A stretch of DNA of 64,000 nucleotides, taken from NCBI RefSeq assembly GCF_950295315.1, contig NC_080164.1, positions 58,906,528 to 58,970,527 on the forward strand, read 5' to 3'. Source of the stretch: Erinaceus europaeus. Lineage: Eukaryota; Chordata; Mammalia; Eulipotyphla; Erinaceidae. Shown in pieces: positions 11,168 to 21,329 of this stretch; within the stretch, counting starts at the first letter, position 1; each line of letters begins with the position of its first letter. Both the position numbers and the translations under genes were made by a program. The notes below the pieces were generated by a model. It ran no database searches and had not been told where the DNA came from. It saw only the letters and a program-made list of their open reading frames with translations.

Positions 11168-12226
11168 AAGAGCTGGGGGGTATGAGTAGGAATGTCCCAA
11201 GCTGCCCCAATATCAGGACCCATCTTTCTCAGGTGGAACATAGAGTATGTTGTCCAGCCTCCCTTCTGAGGATGTAACATTCTCTACTGTTGTTGATCCA
11301 AATTGAGAACAAGGTCCTATGGGGGCCCACAAAGGTGTCTATTGTGTTGTTCCTGATAGAAATGACCAGTAACAATAGACAAAGGGATTTATTTGAGGTC
11401 TAGGCCCATCATGTCTGTTTGGAAATCTCAGGACTCCCCAACTAGGGCTCCAGCTGATGGAGTGGCCTGATAGCTCCTAAACTGAATATGTGCCCCATAT
11501 CACATCAAATCAATGGGGTTTACAGTCACAATGTTTATACGCTTTCCCATATTTGGGAGCTACTCTCATCCCTGTTCCAGCTTTCTGATCCTTTTTCCAG
11601 CCATGACATCATCTCCCCAGACAATAACTTGGATCCATCTGCATATCAGATGTGAGGCTCAGAAAAGAAAAAAAGTAGTATAGCCATGGGCCCTTTGGAA
11701 TATAACTAAAATAGGTCTACTAACTACCTACAAAATGGAGACCCCCAGCTCTTCATCTGCACTATTCCAGACTTTAGGTTCATGATAAGTCAACAATTTT
11801 TTTTTTGCTTTGTATGTTAACTCTTTTTTCAGCCACCAGATTCCAGATGCTAACATGATGCCAACCACACTTCCCTGGGCAGATGACCTCACCAATGTAT
11901 CCTGGAGCCCTACTTCCCCAGAGCCCTACCTCACTAGGGAAAGAGAGAGACAGGCTGGGAGTATGGGTGGACCTGTCAGTTCCCATGTTCAGCGGGGAAG
12001 CATTTACAGAAGCCGACCTTCCACCTTCTGCATCCCATAATGACCCTGGGTCCATACTCCCAGAAGAATAAAGAATAAAAAGGCTATCAGGGTAGAGGAT
12101 GGGATACGGAGTTCCTGTGGTGGGAATTGTGTGGCATTGTACCCCTCTTATCCTATGGTATTTGTCAGTGTTTCCTTTTTATAAATAAAAATTAAAAAAT
12201 TAAAAAAAAATTTTAATAGCTGGGGG
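11168..12226 (+). mobile_element. LINE-like 3'-UTR repeat with 5' inversion
   Basis: Segment 11,181-11,469 is antisense ('tatgagtaggaatgtcccaagctgcccc...ggcccatcatgtctg'). Segment 11,470-12,214 is sense ('gctcctaaactgaatatgtgcccc...ggtgggaattgtgtgg...ataaataaaaattaaaaaat'). The whole is flanked by 'agctggggg' at 11,171-11,179 and 12,218-12,226, extendable to 12 bp with one mismatch. About 70 bp of the family sequence is missing at the switch point. This is the twin-priming pattern of L1 retrotransposition. Confidence 0.82.
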
Positions 12227-12648
12227 AAGCTTCTATACTATGGTTTCTTTCCTTTTCCCCCAAGCCCCCTTCTCCTCTCCTTTTAGCCTCCCTCTCCCTC
12301 ATATATTGAAAAAAGTCAGCCCAGATCAGCAAATCCCTAGAGATTAAAAAAAAAAAAAAATTTAAAAATAAAAGGAAAAGGAAAGAAATAGGAAGTTTTA
12401 GGAGCCATAAAGTACCTTGTAAGTCAATGTCACTCATGTGATTTTCTGTCTGCAGCTTCTTCCATCCTCCTTTGATCCCTTTTGTGTCCTATTAGACAGG
12501 TAGGAATCAAAAATTACCAGTTGGTGGCCTAAAATTCATATAGAGTTGCTTACTTTCCTAGGGCTTTGTCTATAAGTTTGATTATTTTTAGAAGTTTTGT
12601 TGTCTTGTTAACTGTTTTTAGTTATTTAAGTAGTATATTATATACTAT
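12227..12648. other. Unannotated sequence
   Basis: No gene. It contains a poly(A) stretch at about 12,346-12,360 and a CT/C-rich block around 12,240-12,300, possibly a decayed SINE. Confidence 0.35.
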
Positions 12649-12649
12649 A

Positions 12650-13031
12650 TGCCAGTGACTTTTTTTTTCTTTTTTTCCCTCCAGGGTTATTGCTGCACTC
12701 CGTACCTGCACCATGAATCAACTGCTCCTGGAGGCCATTTTTCCCCCTTTTGTTGCCCTTGTTGTTGTAGCCTCATTGTGGTCATTATGATTACTATTGT
12801 TGATGTTGTTCGTTATTGGATAGGACAGAGAGAAATGGAGAGAGGAGGGGAAGACAGATAGGGGGAGAGAAAGACAGACACCTGCAGACCTGCCTCACCG
12901 CCTGTGAAGCGACTCCCCTGCAGGTGGGGAGCCAACAGCTCCAACCAGGATCCTTACGCTGGTCCTTGCACTTTGCGTCACGTGAGCTTAACCCACTGCG
13001 CCACTGCCCTACCCCCTGCCAGTGACTTTTT
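12650..13031 (-). mobile_element. Full-length long-form hedgehog SINE with 15-bp target duplication
   Basis: The insert is 12,665-13,016, minus strand. Its plus-strand start is 'tttttccctccagggttattgctgcactccgtacctgcaccatgaatc' and its end 'ttaacccactgcgccactgcccta'. It is flanked by the exact repeat 'tgccagtgacttttt' (12,650-12,664 and 13,017-13,031). It is a good reference copy for the long form with the extra 'gcctccaggag...' tail. Confidence 0.93.
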
Positions 13032-13204
13032 AACAAATAGTTTATAATAAAACTCAAAGCTCCCCTTGGCTTCTACTGAATTCACTCCCAAATAACTGGC
13101 ACCATGTTTGTTTGTTTCATTAAATGTCTATAAGGGTAAACTCTCAAGTTCTTTACTTGAGATCATTGACTATAAAAAGAGAAGCACTGTACTTGAAGTC
13201 ATTA

Positions 13205-13286
13205 AGACCACTCTTATCTGAACAAATTGAACCGGTCACTAAGCTTGCTGAGCTTTATTCTGCTCATCTGCAGGACCTGTGCTCTC
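13205..13286 (+). mobile_element. MIR-like fragment
   Basis: 'aaccggtcactaagcttgctgagctttattctgctcatctgcaggacctg' resembles the MIR phrase around 'cacttaacctctctgagcctcagtttcctcatctgtaaaatg'. Short and diverged. Confidence 0.45.
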
Positions 13287-13344
13287 TACATGACAAGTAG
13301 AAGAAAATACACTTCACTTAAGTCTATATAAAAGCAAAACCAGG

Positions 13345-13498
13345 GATGAAGAAATAACTCACTAAGTGGGTCACATACTTTGCCATATGCCAGGAGAATT
13401 TCTAGTGCTGAATAAAAAGTGGTCCTGGAGCAGTGAAATCATATATATATATGTGTGATTCTGGCACAACCAAAAGAAAAAAAAAAGAAAAAAAAAGC
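13345..13498 (+). mobile_element. Old SINE of another form (diverged)
   Basis: 'gatgaagaaataactcactaagtgggtcacatactttgccatatgccagg...tggtcctggagcagtgaaatc' resembles the older lineage SINE seen near 21,925 and 44,845. It includes a short (AT)n run at 13,440-13,451. Confidence 0.45.
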
Positions 13499-13687
13499 TA
13501 GACTTCCTCCACACTCTACATTTATTTATGAAAATCAAACAAAGCTTAAATTCCATTCTAGCGATATCATTTGTGAAGCACTAAAATATAGTAAGATCAA
13601 AGTAGTTCACAATTTGGTGTAATGATTGTTTTAAATAATATTAATTCTAAACCCTTGTTGATTTTTATGAAAAAATGGCAAATAGTG

Positions 13688-13850
13688 ACTTTCTTTTTTT
13701 TTTTTTTTTTAGGATAGATAGAGAGAAAGAAGGAGCGATTGCAACACTACTCCACCATTTGTGAAGCTCCTCCTTGCCAGGGTGCTCAAGTCCAGTTCCT
13801 GCATATGGTAAAGCATGCTTCCTGCCAGGTGAGTCACCTCTTAGCCCCAA
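13688..13850 (-). mobile_element. Diverged SINE, antisense
   Basis: The plus strand reads poly(T), 'aggatagatagagagaaagaaggagcga', 'ccaccatttgtgaagctcctccttgccagg', 'catatggtaaagcatgcttcctgccaggtgagtcacctcttagcccc'. This is the reverse complement of a SINE with a purine-rich middle. Confidence 0.6.
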
Positions 13851-14145
13851 AGTTTACTTTTAGTTAAATAAGAATTGATACTACAGGAAAATGAGTGATG
13901 TCTTTTCTATATTTCAGTTACTTCCTGACACTCTCCAAAACAAAACAAAAAATATGTAAGATGTGATGATTACTTGCCTTTTGAATATCAGATAAAGAAC
14001 TTCATAAAAACTTCTCGGATCACACCAGTAGTAAGCCCTCTGAATTCCAGTAGTGATTATTATGTGTACACATAGCCTTGCATTGCTTCTATTGTTGTTA
14101 CACTGCTATATAAATATTCCTTGAATTGAGATTCCAGTCTTTAAT
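13851..14145. other. Unannotated sequence
   Basis: No gene or recognised repeat. Confidence 0.35.
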
Positions 14146-14147
14146 TA

Positions 14148-14292
14148 TTTGTCTGTTTATCTCATCTCTCAAGTGAATTGTGTATGGGTTCCCTGTGTCA
14201 CAGGCCACATTCTCTCCTGCACTTTGCAGCATACCACCTGCATAGTAGGAGGCCAATAAGTATCTTTGATTTTATTTGAAGAGTGTGTTTGA
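14148..14292 (+). mobile_element. L2 3'-end-like fragment
   Basis: 'gtctgtttatctcatctctcaagtgaattgtg...tgcactttgcagcataccacctgcatagtaggaggccaataagtatctttg' follows the L2 3' pattern (cagcacctggcacatagtaggtgctcaataaatgtttg). Confidence 0.5.
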
Positions 14293-15561
14293 TCCTAGAA
14301 GTGCCATAAAAATGGGGCTCTTAAAATTCCTCATCTGTCATCTTGTCCCTTCCAGTTTACAACCAAAGAATAGCTTTGAAGTGAGGTTATGATATGTTTC
14401 TTTTTCACTTGTTTCTCAGAATGAAAGCTCTTGTTTTCTATCCTAGCAAAAAAGATAATTTGAATTTCTCTAATGCAAAACTCAATATATGCTATTGGTA
14501 ATAAAGGTCATCTACTAGCGTCTAAAGTATCTGTTGGCAATAATTAAGTAGCATGTTTATAATCTTCAAAAAGATAGTCCTGTGTTTAAAATTAATTTTC
14601 TTATTTGTCTGTGGTTGCAACTTAAAACACTTTTCCTTATATGCACTATAAAATGTTAATAGCTACATATAGAGTGACTTTACAACTATAGTGTCATTTT
14701 TCTCAGCTTGATCAGCTCTTTTGAATGGCATCATTATGATCAAATTTGTTTACAGTAATAAAGCATGAATAGTTTCGATAAAAAATGTAGGCACTGTTAC
14801 AATTAAACAGTATCTGTTATTTTAGAATGTGATAACTAGTCATAATGCTGTCACTGGATAAGCAAGCATACAGTATAAACAGAAACACAAGGATGACCTC
14901 AGCAAGTTTTTGAAGCACAAGGAATATGAATTGGGAGCAGTGTGGTTCCATGGGAGCTGGGAGGGGAAAGCAGGAGGCATACTGCTCAACACACCTGGAT
15001 TGTTTCAAAGAAATTGAGAGTTTATTAACATTTTATTGATATTAGCACCCTTCCTGCAGTACTTCTTATGCAAGGAACAAGCAAATTTTAATATTAGAAC
15101 AACATACCAAATGTGTCAATAAAGCTTGAATCTTAGTAATTTGTTTGCTATGGTGTACAGGGAAAATAACATATTCATATTCAAAAATTGTCATGCTAAT
15201 GGGAAACACAGTTACTATGATATATAAAGTAAAACTATGAATGTTTGCTTCATGTACAAGCACATCTTCAAGGGCAATAAAATTCTCTTGATTCAGGCAT
15301 TTGTTTGCAGGTTCCTGGTCCTTTTTTCTGGAAATTGGTATATACATTGTATGTGTGCATGTTTATAGTCACTACCATTGTAACTGCCGAATTTCTAATA
15401 ATCAGTGTTCCTACTGGCTTGAGCATCTAAAAGATGTTTTGAAGGAGGTAAAAGATGGCAGAATGTTTCTCTGAAAAGGCAATAGATTGGTTTCAGCAAT
15501 TTTAGGAAGGCAATCATTTTTGTAATCTAAAAAATAAGTAATGTTGAGAAGGCTAATACAG
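14293..15561. other. Single-copy-looking AT-rich sequence
   Basis: No gene is supported. The minus-strand frames at 14,817-15,008 and 15,066-15,347 show no known domain. Confidence 0.35.
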
Positions 15562-15570
15562 AAGTATTTT

Positions 15571-16343
15571 GGAGACTTCTGGAGGTGGAGCTACAAGCAG
15601 CAGCAGATCACTTTCTCTCCTCTCCTCTCCTCTCCTCTCCCAGATCAACTAGGAATATCAAAGGAGACCACCTGGGACCGAAACAAGACAGGACTAGAAT
15701 GACCACAGGAGCCCACTAAATCACCAGTGAGTAGAAACATGTGTGGCTGGTGACAGAGAGGAGAGAGGAGCATAAGGAGAGATTAAGTGACTGCTAACAG
15801 TCCAGCAGTTTATCAGTTGAGATACCACCTCCAGTCTGCTCCACCAACAAGGGGACAGCTGAAGGGAGGAGAGGACTCCCCAGAGACTCACCAAGTGCAA
15901 CTCTGAGTCTCCATTGCTACTACCCTCAGAATCTGGAGCAGCGACAGGGAGGGACACCAGGGGACAGAGATCTAACGAGGAAACTCAGGAGAAGCCCTAT
16001 ACCTCGGTGGCATAGCTGAGGGGCTGTGAAAGTTTCTTTGCATAACCACTGGATTATCTCTGCCACACCCTGCTTTATCTCTTGGTCAGGAGTCAGTGAT
16101 TAAGCTGAAGCCTATTGATAGTTTAAAAGCCCTCAGGCTCCCATAGCCTACAGGGAAGAAAAAAAAAAGAGGCTTTTAAACCACTGAGTTCCAACTCAGG
16201 GATTAAAATACTATTGAAACAACTGTTAACTTCCACCACTGTGAACCATTTAATTAACTTACTTAGACACAAGTCATTCCAAGCAATAGCGATCAGTAAT
16301 TTGAAAAGTACTGATAAAAGGAACTCATAACATAATATATAAA
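15571..16343 (+). promoter_or_regulatory. L1 5' UTR (presumed internal promoter)
   Basis: The roughly 770-bp leader has a short pentamer run (ctcctctcct...) at 15,608-15,642 and is GC-richer than its surroundings. L1 5' UTRs act as internal RNA polymerase II promoters. That this one is or was active is inferred only from its position before an intact ORF1. The minus-strand frame at 15,721-15,957 is incidental. Confidence 0.65.
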
Positions 16344-17318
16344 ATGGCTAAAACAACAAGAAGTAATATTGGAGAATCGAAATGGGACAAGAGTCCAGCT
16401 AAAAGTCCTCCAGAGGGTGAAGCACAAAATAACAAGTTCAACATCCAAACATTAGCTAAGGAAATAATAACAGGACTGAGTAAAGAATTTGAAAAAATTG
16501 TTATCAGAAATACAGGAACAACAAATGAGACTATGGAAGAAAATACTAATTATCTCATGGTTATTAGAGAGCTTAAAGCTGAAATCACTGAGCTAAGAAT
16601 GCAACTAGTTGAACAAGCTAAAACAGTATCAGAACAGGATAACAAAATAGATGAACTCCAGAAAACAGTAGAGGGCAGAGAGAATAGAATCAATGAGGCT
16701 GAAGACAGAATTAGCAAGATTGAGGATGAATTAGAGACAACTAAAAAAGAAGTAAGAGATCTCAAAAAGAGATTAAGAGATGCTGAAAACAACAACAGAG
16801 TCCTATGGGATGACTTCAAAAGAAACAATATATGCATTATTGGCATACCAGAGGAAGAAAGAGAAGGAGAGGAAGAAAGCATTATCCAGGCCATAATAGA
16901 TGAAAACTTCTCTAGTCTAGACAACATCAAAGACATAAAGATTCAAGAAGCCCAGAGGGTCGCAAACAGAATTAACCCAGACCTAAAGACACCAAGACAT
17001 ATCATACTTAGAATGGAAAGGAATAAGGATAAAGAAAGGATCCTGAAGGCTGCAAGAGAAAAACAAAGAGTCACCTACAAAGGAAAACCCGTAAGATTAG
17101 CAGCAGACTTCTCCATACAAACACTACAGGCCAGAAGAGAATGGCAAGATATCTATCGAGTGCTCAGTGAGAAAGGCTTTCAACCAAGAATACTATATCC
17201 TGCTAGACTGTTGTTCAGACTAGATGTAGGCATCAAAACGTTCTCAGACAAGCAACAGTTGAAGGAATCAACTATCCCCAAGCCTGCCCTGAAAGAAGTT
17301 CTGAAAGGTCTCCTATAA
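16344..17318 (+). CDS. L1 ORF1 protein, intact, 324 aa
   Basis: L1 ORF1p is the RNA-binding, trimeric nucleic-acid chaperone that packages L1 RNA into a ribonucleoprotein. The frame is open from ATG (MAKTTRSNIG) to TAA and is close to the family's usual 300-370 aa. The N-terminus is polar (1-45). A heptad-like coiled coil rich in E, K, L and I spans about 70-155 ('ELKAEITELRMQLVEQ', 'KIEDELETTKKEVRDLKKRL'). The RRM domain starts near 160 ('NNICIIGIPE', then acidic 'EEREGEEES') and includes 'TPRHIILRM' at 216-224. The C-terminal domain includes 'KERILKAAREK' and 'LAADFSIQTLQARREW' (253-268). ORF2 follows after 56 bp, the usual dicistronic arrangement. The antisense frame at 16,550-16,936 is a shadow. 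Confidence 0.96.
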   Translation: MAKTTRSNIGESKWDKSPAKSPPEGEAQNNKFNIQTLAKEIITGLSKEFEKIVIRNTGTTNETMEENTNYLMVIRELKAEITELRMQLVEQAKTVSEQDNKIDELQKTVEGRENRINEAEDRISKIEDELETTKKEVRDLKKRLRDAENNNRVLWDDFKRNNICIIGIPEEEREGEEESIIQAIIDENFSSLDNIKDIKIQEAQRVANRINPDLKTPRHIILRMERNKDKERILKAAREKQRVTYKGKPVRLAADFSIQTLQARREWQDIYRVLSEKGFQPRILYPARLLFRLDVGIKTFSDKQQLKESTIPKPALKEVLKGLL

Positions 17319-17374
17319 ACAATCAGACCACCACAAATAGGACATATATCAAAACACTCTAAATCTCTACAAGA

Positions 17375-20054
17375 ATGGCGTTAAAATATCTTCAATCTTT
17401 GATATCAATAAATGTCAATGGCCTGAATTCACCTATTAAAAGACACAGAGTAGGAAGATGGATCAGAAAACACAACCCAACAATATGTTGTCTACAGGAA
17501 ACCCACCTAACTCAACAAGACAAACACAGACTTAAAGTGAAAGGATGGAAAACTATCATACAAGCCAATCACCCACAAAAAAGGGCAGGAACAGCTATTC
17601 TCATATCTGATATGATAGACTTTAAAATAGATAAGATTAAAAAAGATAGGAATGGACACTACTTAATGCTCAGAGGATCAGTCAATCAAGAGGACTTAAC
17701 AATTATTAACAACTATGCACCCAATGAGAAGCCATCTAAATACATCAAACTTCTACTGAAAGAGCTACAGCAATATATTAACAGCAACACAATTATAATA
17801 GGGGACTTCAGCACCCCACTCTCTAAACTTCACAGATCATCCAGGCAGAAAATCAATAAAGACATAAGGGAGCTAAATGAAGAGATAGATAAACTGGAAC
17901 TATTGGACATTTTCAGAGTCATTCATCCCAAGAAACTGGAATACACATTTTACTCAAATCCACATGGGTCATTCTCAAGGATAGACCATATATTAGGCCA
18001 CAAAGACAGCATCAGCCAATTCAAGAGCATTGAAATCATCCCAAGCATCTTCTCGACAACAGTGGAATTAAACTAACACTTAACAATCAACAAAAGATTA
18101 GTAACAGTCCCAAAATGTGGAAGCTCAACAGTACACTTCTTAACAACTTCTGGGTCAAAGAGGAAATCAAGGAAGAAATCAAAATGTTTCGAGACTTCAA
18201 TGAAAATGAAGACACAAGCTATCAAAATATTTGGGACACAGCTAAAGCAGTACTAAGAGGGAAGTTCATAGCTATACAAGCACACATTAGGAAACAAGAA
18301 AAGGCACAAATAAACAGCCTGATTGCACATCTTAAAGACCTAGAAGAAGAACAACAAAGGTACCCTAAAGCAACCAGAAGGACAGAAATCACTAAAGTTA
18401 GGGCAGAAATAAATAACATTGAGAATAAGAAAACCATACAAAAGATCAACGAAAGTAAATGTTGGTTCTTCGAAAGAGTGAACAAAATTGACAAACCTTT
18501 AGCCAGACTCACAAAACAAAAAAGGGAGAAGACCCAAATAAATCGGATAGTAAATGAAAGAGGAGATATCACAACAGACACTGCAGAAATTCAACATATC
18601 ATACAAGGCTTCTATGAACAACTATATGCCACCAAGCTCTAGAACCTGGAAGAAATGGATGATTTCCTAGATACCTACCAACTTCCAAAACTAAGTAAAG
18701 AGAAATTGGATAACATGAACAGGCCCATCACAGCTAATGAAACTGAAACAGTTATCAAAAACCTCCCCAAAAATAAAAGTCCTGGACCAGATGGTTTTAC
18801 AAATGAATTCTACAAAACCTTCAAAGAGGAACTAATACCTCTACTTTTAAAAGTCTTCCAGAAGATTGAAGACACTGGAATACTCCCTGCCAGCTTCTAT
18901 GAATCCAACATCTCTCTGATACCAAAAGCAGACAGGGACACAACCAAAAAAGAAAACTACAGACCAATATCTCTGATGAACATTGTTGTATGCTTTACAT
19001 TGGGTTGTTCTAGATCTCCCCCGCCAAGAGAATTGGATCAGTCCAGTTAGTTTTCGCGGGCCTGCTTGGCCCCACCCCTAGGAACCCCGCCAGAGTTCCA
19101 GGGTTCCTGAGTGCCAGAGTTTCAGAGTCCGGAGTTGGAGAGGGTTCCTGAGTTTGAGAGTTCGAGAGTTTGGAGAGTTGCAGAGTTGCAGAGTGGCAGA
19201 GTAAGAGAGAGTTCTTGAGTTCCAGAGTAAGAGAGAGTGCTTGCGCCGCCGCAAAGAGACAGCAGAGTTCTGTTTGGTGATTAGTTTGGTTTAGTTTATG
19301 AATCGTTGTTCCTGAATAAAGAAATACAGCTTCCCTGCCCAGCCGTTGTCTCTGGTTGTCTCTGTTACCCACCTGTGAAGCCAGCCCGGCCCCCAAGAGC
19401 CTCCGAATTTTAACAACAGAACATAGATGTGAAAATATTGAACAAAATTCTAGCCAACTGGATACAGCATTATATCAAAAAGATTGCTCATCATGACCAA
19501 GTGGGGTTTATCCCAGGCATGCAAGGTTGGTTTAATATACGTAAATCAATCAATGTGATCCATCACATCAACAAAAGCAAGACCAAAAACCACATGGTCA
19601 TATCAATAGATGCAGAGAAAGTCTTTGACAAAATACAACATCCCTTTATGATCAAAACACTACAAAAAATGGGAATAGATGGAAAATCCCTGAAGATAGT
19701 GGAGTCTATATATAGCAAACCTACAGCCAACATCATACTCAATGGTGAAAAACTGGAAGCATTTCCCCTGAGATCAGGTACTAGACAGGGATGCCCACTC
19801 TCACCATTACTATTCAACATAGTGTTAGAAGTTCTTGCAGTAGCAATCAGGCAGGAGCAAGGAATTAAAGGGATATAGATTGGAAGAGAAGAAGTCAAAC
19901 TCTCCTTATTTGCAGATGACATGATAGTATACATGGAAAAACCTAAGGAATCCAGCAAGAAGCTTGGATGGACCTTGAAAAAATCATGTTGAGTGAAATA
20001 AGTCAGAAACAGAAGGATGAATATGGGATGATCTCACTCTCAGGCAGAAGGTGA
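17375..20054 (+). pseudogene. L1 ORF2 (endonuclease-reverse transcriptase), broken
   Basis: ORF2p nicks DNA and primes reverse transcription at the nick. The endonuclease part (17,375-18,076) keeps 'INVNGLN', 'LQETH' (E42), 'NNYAPN' and 'SRIDHILGH'. The catalytic loop reads GDFSTPL, with Ser146 where L1 normally has Asn, and the final SDH motif is lost at a frameshift near 18,055. Reading resumes at 18,115 in another frame. A stop (tag, 18,640-18,642) splits it. '[18 protein letters not shown]' follows, and the LTR interrupts at 18,984. After it come '[15 protein letters not shown]', '[20 protein letters not shown]', a stop at 19,876, then FADD (19,909-19,920). Near 19,963 the sequence jumps, in another frame, to the last ~30 codons ('[18 protein letters not shown]'). 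Intact L1 ORF2 is about 1,270 codons, so some 400 or more are missing. Confidence 0.93.
18978..19424 (+). mobile_element. Solo LTR (435 bp) of an endogenous retrovirus, nested in L1 ORF2
   Basis: The LTR spans 18,984-19,418. It begins TGTTGTATGC and ends TTTTAACAACA, so the termini are inverted (TGTTG...CAACA). A perfect 6-bp target duplication 'gaacat' flanks it (18,978-18,983 and 19,419-19,424). L1 ORF2 codons resume in the same frame on the far side, since LTR plus duplication is 441 bp. A polyadenylation signal AATAAA lies in 'ctgaataaagaaat' (about 19,315-19,320), marking the U3/R part. It is GC-rich, with a degenerate repeat of 'gagttc/gagagtt' units at about 19,095-19,235. No internal retroviral sequence remains, so it arose by LTR-LTR recombination. 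Six-base duplications are common among class II (ERVK-like) elements; the class is inferred. The 128-aa antisense frame is a shadow. Confidence 0.92.
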
Positions 20055-20268
20055 AAAACAAGATCAGAAAAGAAAACAGAAGTAGAACCTGAAATGGAAT
20101 TGGCATATTGCACCAAAGTAAAAGACTCTGGGGTGGGTGGGTGGGGAGAATATTTTAATATGTATTTAATACATATTAAAGTATTTTAATATGATAGCTA
20201 TGTTAAATCCTTTATTAAAGAAGGGAAAAAAGTAATTTTTGGTGAAATTATCAATACACAGAGTATTT

Positions 20269-20556
20269 AAGAACCAGGTTTGGGAGTCTGGCGGTAGCAC
20301 AGCGGGTTAAGCGCAGGTGGCGCAAAGCCCCTGACTCCCCACCTGCAGGGGGGTCACTTCACAGGCAGTGAAGCAGGTTTGCAGGTGTCTATCTTTCCCT
20401 CTCTCTGTCTTCCCCTCCTCTCTAAATTTCTCTCTGTCCTATCCAACAATGATGACACCAATAAAAACAATAATAACTACAACAATAATACAACAAGGGC
20501 AACAAAAGGGAATAAATGAATATTTTTAAAAAACTAAAAAAAAAAAGAACCGGGTT
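20269..20556 (+). mobile_element. Hedgehog-type SINE with 12-bp target duplication
   Basis: The insert is about 20,281-20,544: 'gggagtctggcggtagcacagcgggttaagcgcaggtggcgcaaagc' through 'caacaagggcaacaaaaggg' and an A-rich end. It is flanked by 'aagaaccaggtt' (20,269-20,280) and 'aagaaccgggtt' (20,545-20,556), one mismatch. A segment between 'gcgcaaagc' and 'ccctgactcccc' is shortened compared with other copies, so the B-box region is partly lost. Confidence 0.92.
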
Positions 20557-20895
20557 CAATTAAATAATGTGTTACTTCAAATTTACTTACACTTATTGTA
20601 TATTTATTAATAACACTAAAATATAACTCAAGATATATGATATCTTCATTAATTCACTATTTTTTTGGTGAATAACAAAAGTGTTTTTTTCATATCACAG
20701 TATATATTTTTTCAAATTTAAAAATTCCAAACTTCTTAGACCTTCAATAGGACTTTTCCTAATCTCACCTTGATATCTTTGGGGGAAAAAAGAAGATATA
20801 GATTCTCATCCCAACATGTGAACCTTCAGCCTTCCTATACGGCTCCTTAAAAATTTGTTGTAAAGGGCCATATAAATAGCTCACTTCGATAATGT
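20557..20895. other. Unannotated AT-rich sequence
   Basis: No gene or repeat recognised. Confidence 0.35.
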
Positions 20896-20897
20896 GC

Positions 20898-21235
20898 TCC
20901 TTTTCTTTTTTCTTTTCTCTTTTCTCTTCTTTTCTTTTCTTTTTTGCCACCAGGGTTATTGCTAGGACTGGGTACCTGCACAAGAAATCCATGGCTCCAC
21001 GGGGGTGGCATTTCCCCCCACACACACCTTTTTTAAAATTAATTATCTTTAATTTTCTAGGACAGAGAGAAGTTGAGAAGGGAGGGAGATATAGAGAAAG
21101 ACTGACACCTGTAGATCTCCTTCCCTGGTTCATGAAACTTCCCCCTTGCAGATGGAGAGAGAGGAACTTAAAGCACAATCCTTGCACATGGTAATGCGTG
21201 GGCTTAATGGAGTGTGCCACAGCCAGGCCCTGATA
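20898..21235 (-). mobile_element. Long-form SINE, antisense, diverged, with TTTTC-rich start
   Basis: The plus strand shows a TTTTC-rich run (20,898-20,943) and 'gccaccagggttattgctaggactgggtacctgcacaagaaatcc'. Then come 'taggacagagagaagttgagaagggaggg', 'cctgtagatctccttccctgg' and 'cacatggtaatgcgtgggcttaatggagtgtgccacagccagg'. The 151-aa minus-strand and 100-aa plus-strand frames are by-products. Confidence 0.78.
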
Positions 21236-21329
21236 GTGTGCTGTTTTAACTAAGTACTTGAACCAGAATCAAGCCAGACCTCCCTCATTGAAAACAGTTT
21301 CAGTCCTGTGGTCTCTGTCTCTCTGTCTG

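Larger units (their letters stand above)
15562..20187 (+). mobile_element. L1: Near end-to-end L1 retrotransposon with nested LTR and internal deletion
   Basis: A mammalian L1 in sense orientation. The 5' UTR begins at about 15,571 ('ggagacttctggaggtggagc'). ORF1 is intact at 16,344-17,318. ORF2 begins at 17,375 and is broken. The ORF2 C-terminus ends at 20,054, followed by 'aatggaattggcatattgcacc...gactctggggtgggtgggtgg'. A 9-bp repeat 'aagtatttt' at 15,562-15,570 and 20,179-20,187, each preceded by 'taataca' a few bases upstream, may be the target duplication, but this is tentative. ORF2 carries a frameshift, at least two premature stops, a solo LTR at 18,984-19,418, and a deletion at about 19,963 joining the reverse-transcriptase core to the last ~30 codons. 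The copy cannot retrotranspose autonomously. Confidence 0.93.

Noticed and set aside
16550..16936. 128-codon frame antisense to L1 ORF1
   Set aside because: Shadow of a purine-rich coiled-coil coding region.
18222..18581. 119-codon frame antisense to L1 ORF2
   Set aside because: Shadow of ORF2, hydrophobic only because the sense strand is A-rich.
19010..19396. 128-codon antisense frame in the LTR
   Set aside because: It falls wholly inside the LTR and matches no retroviral product; LTRs are non-coding in this orientation.
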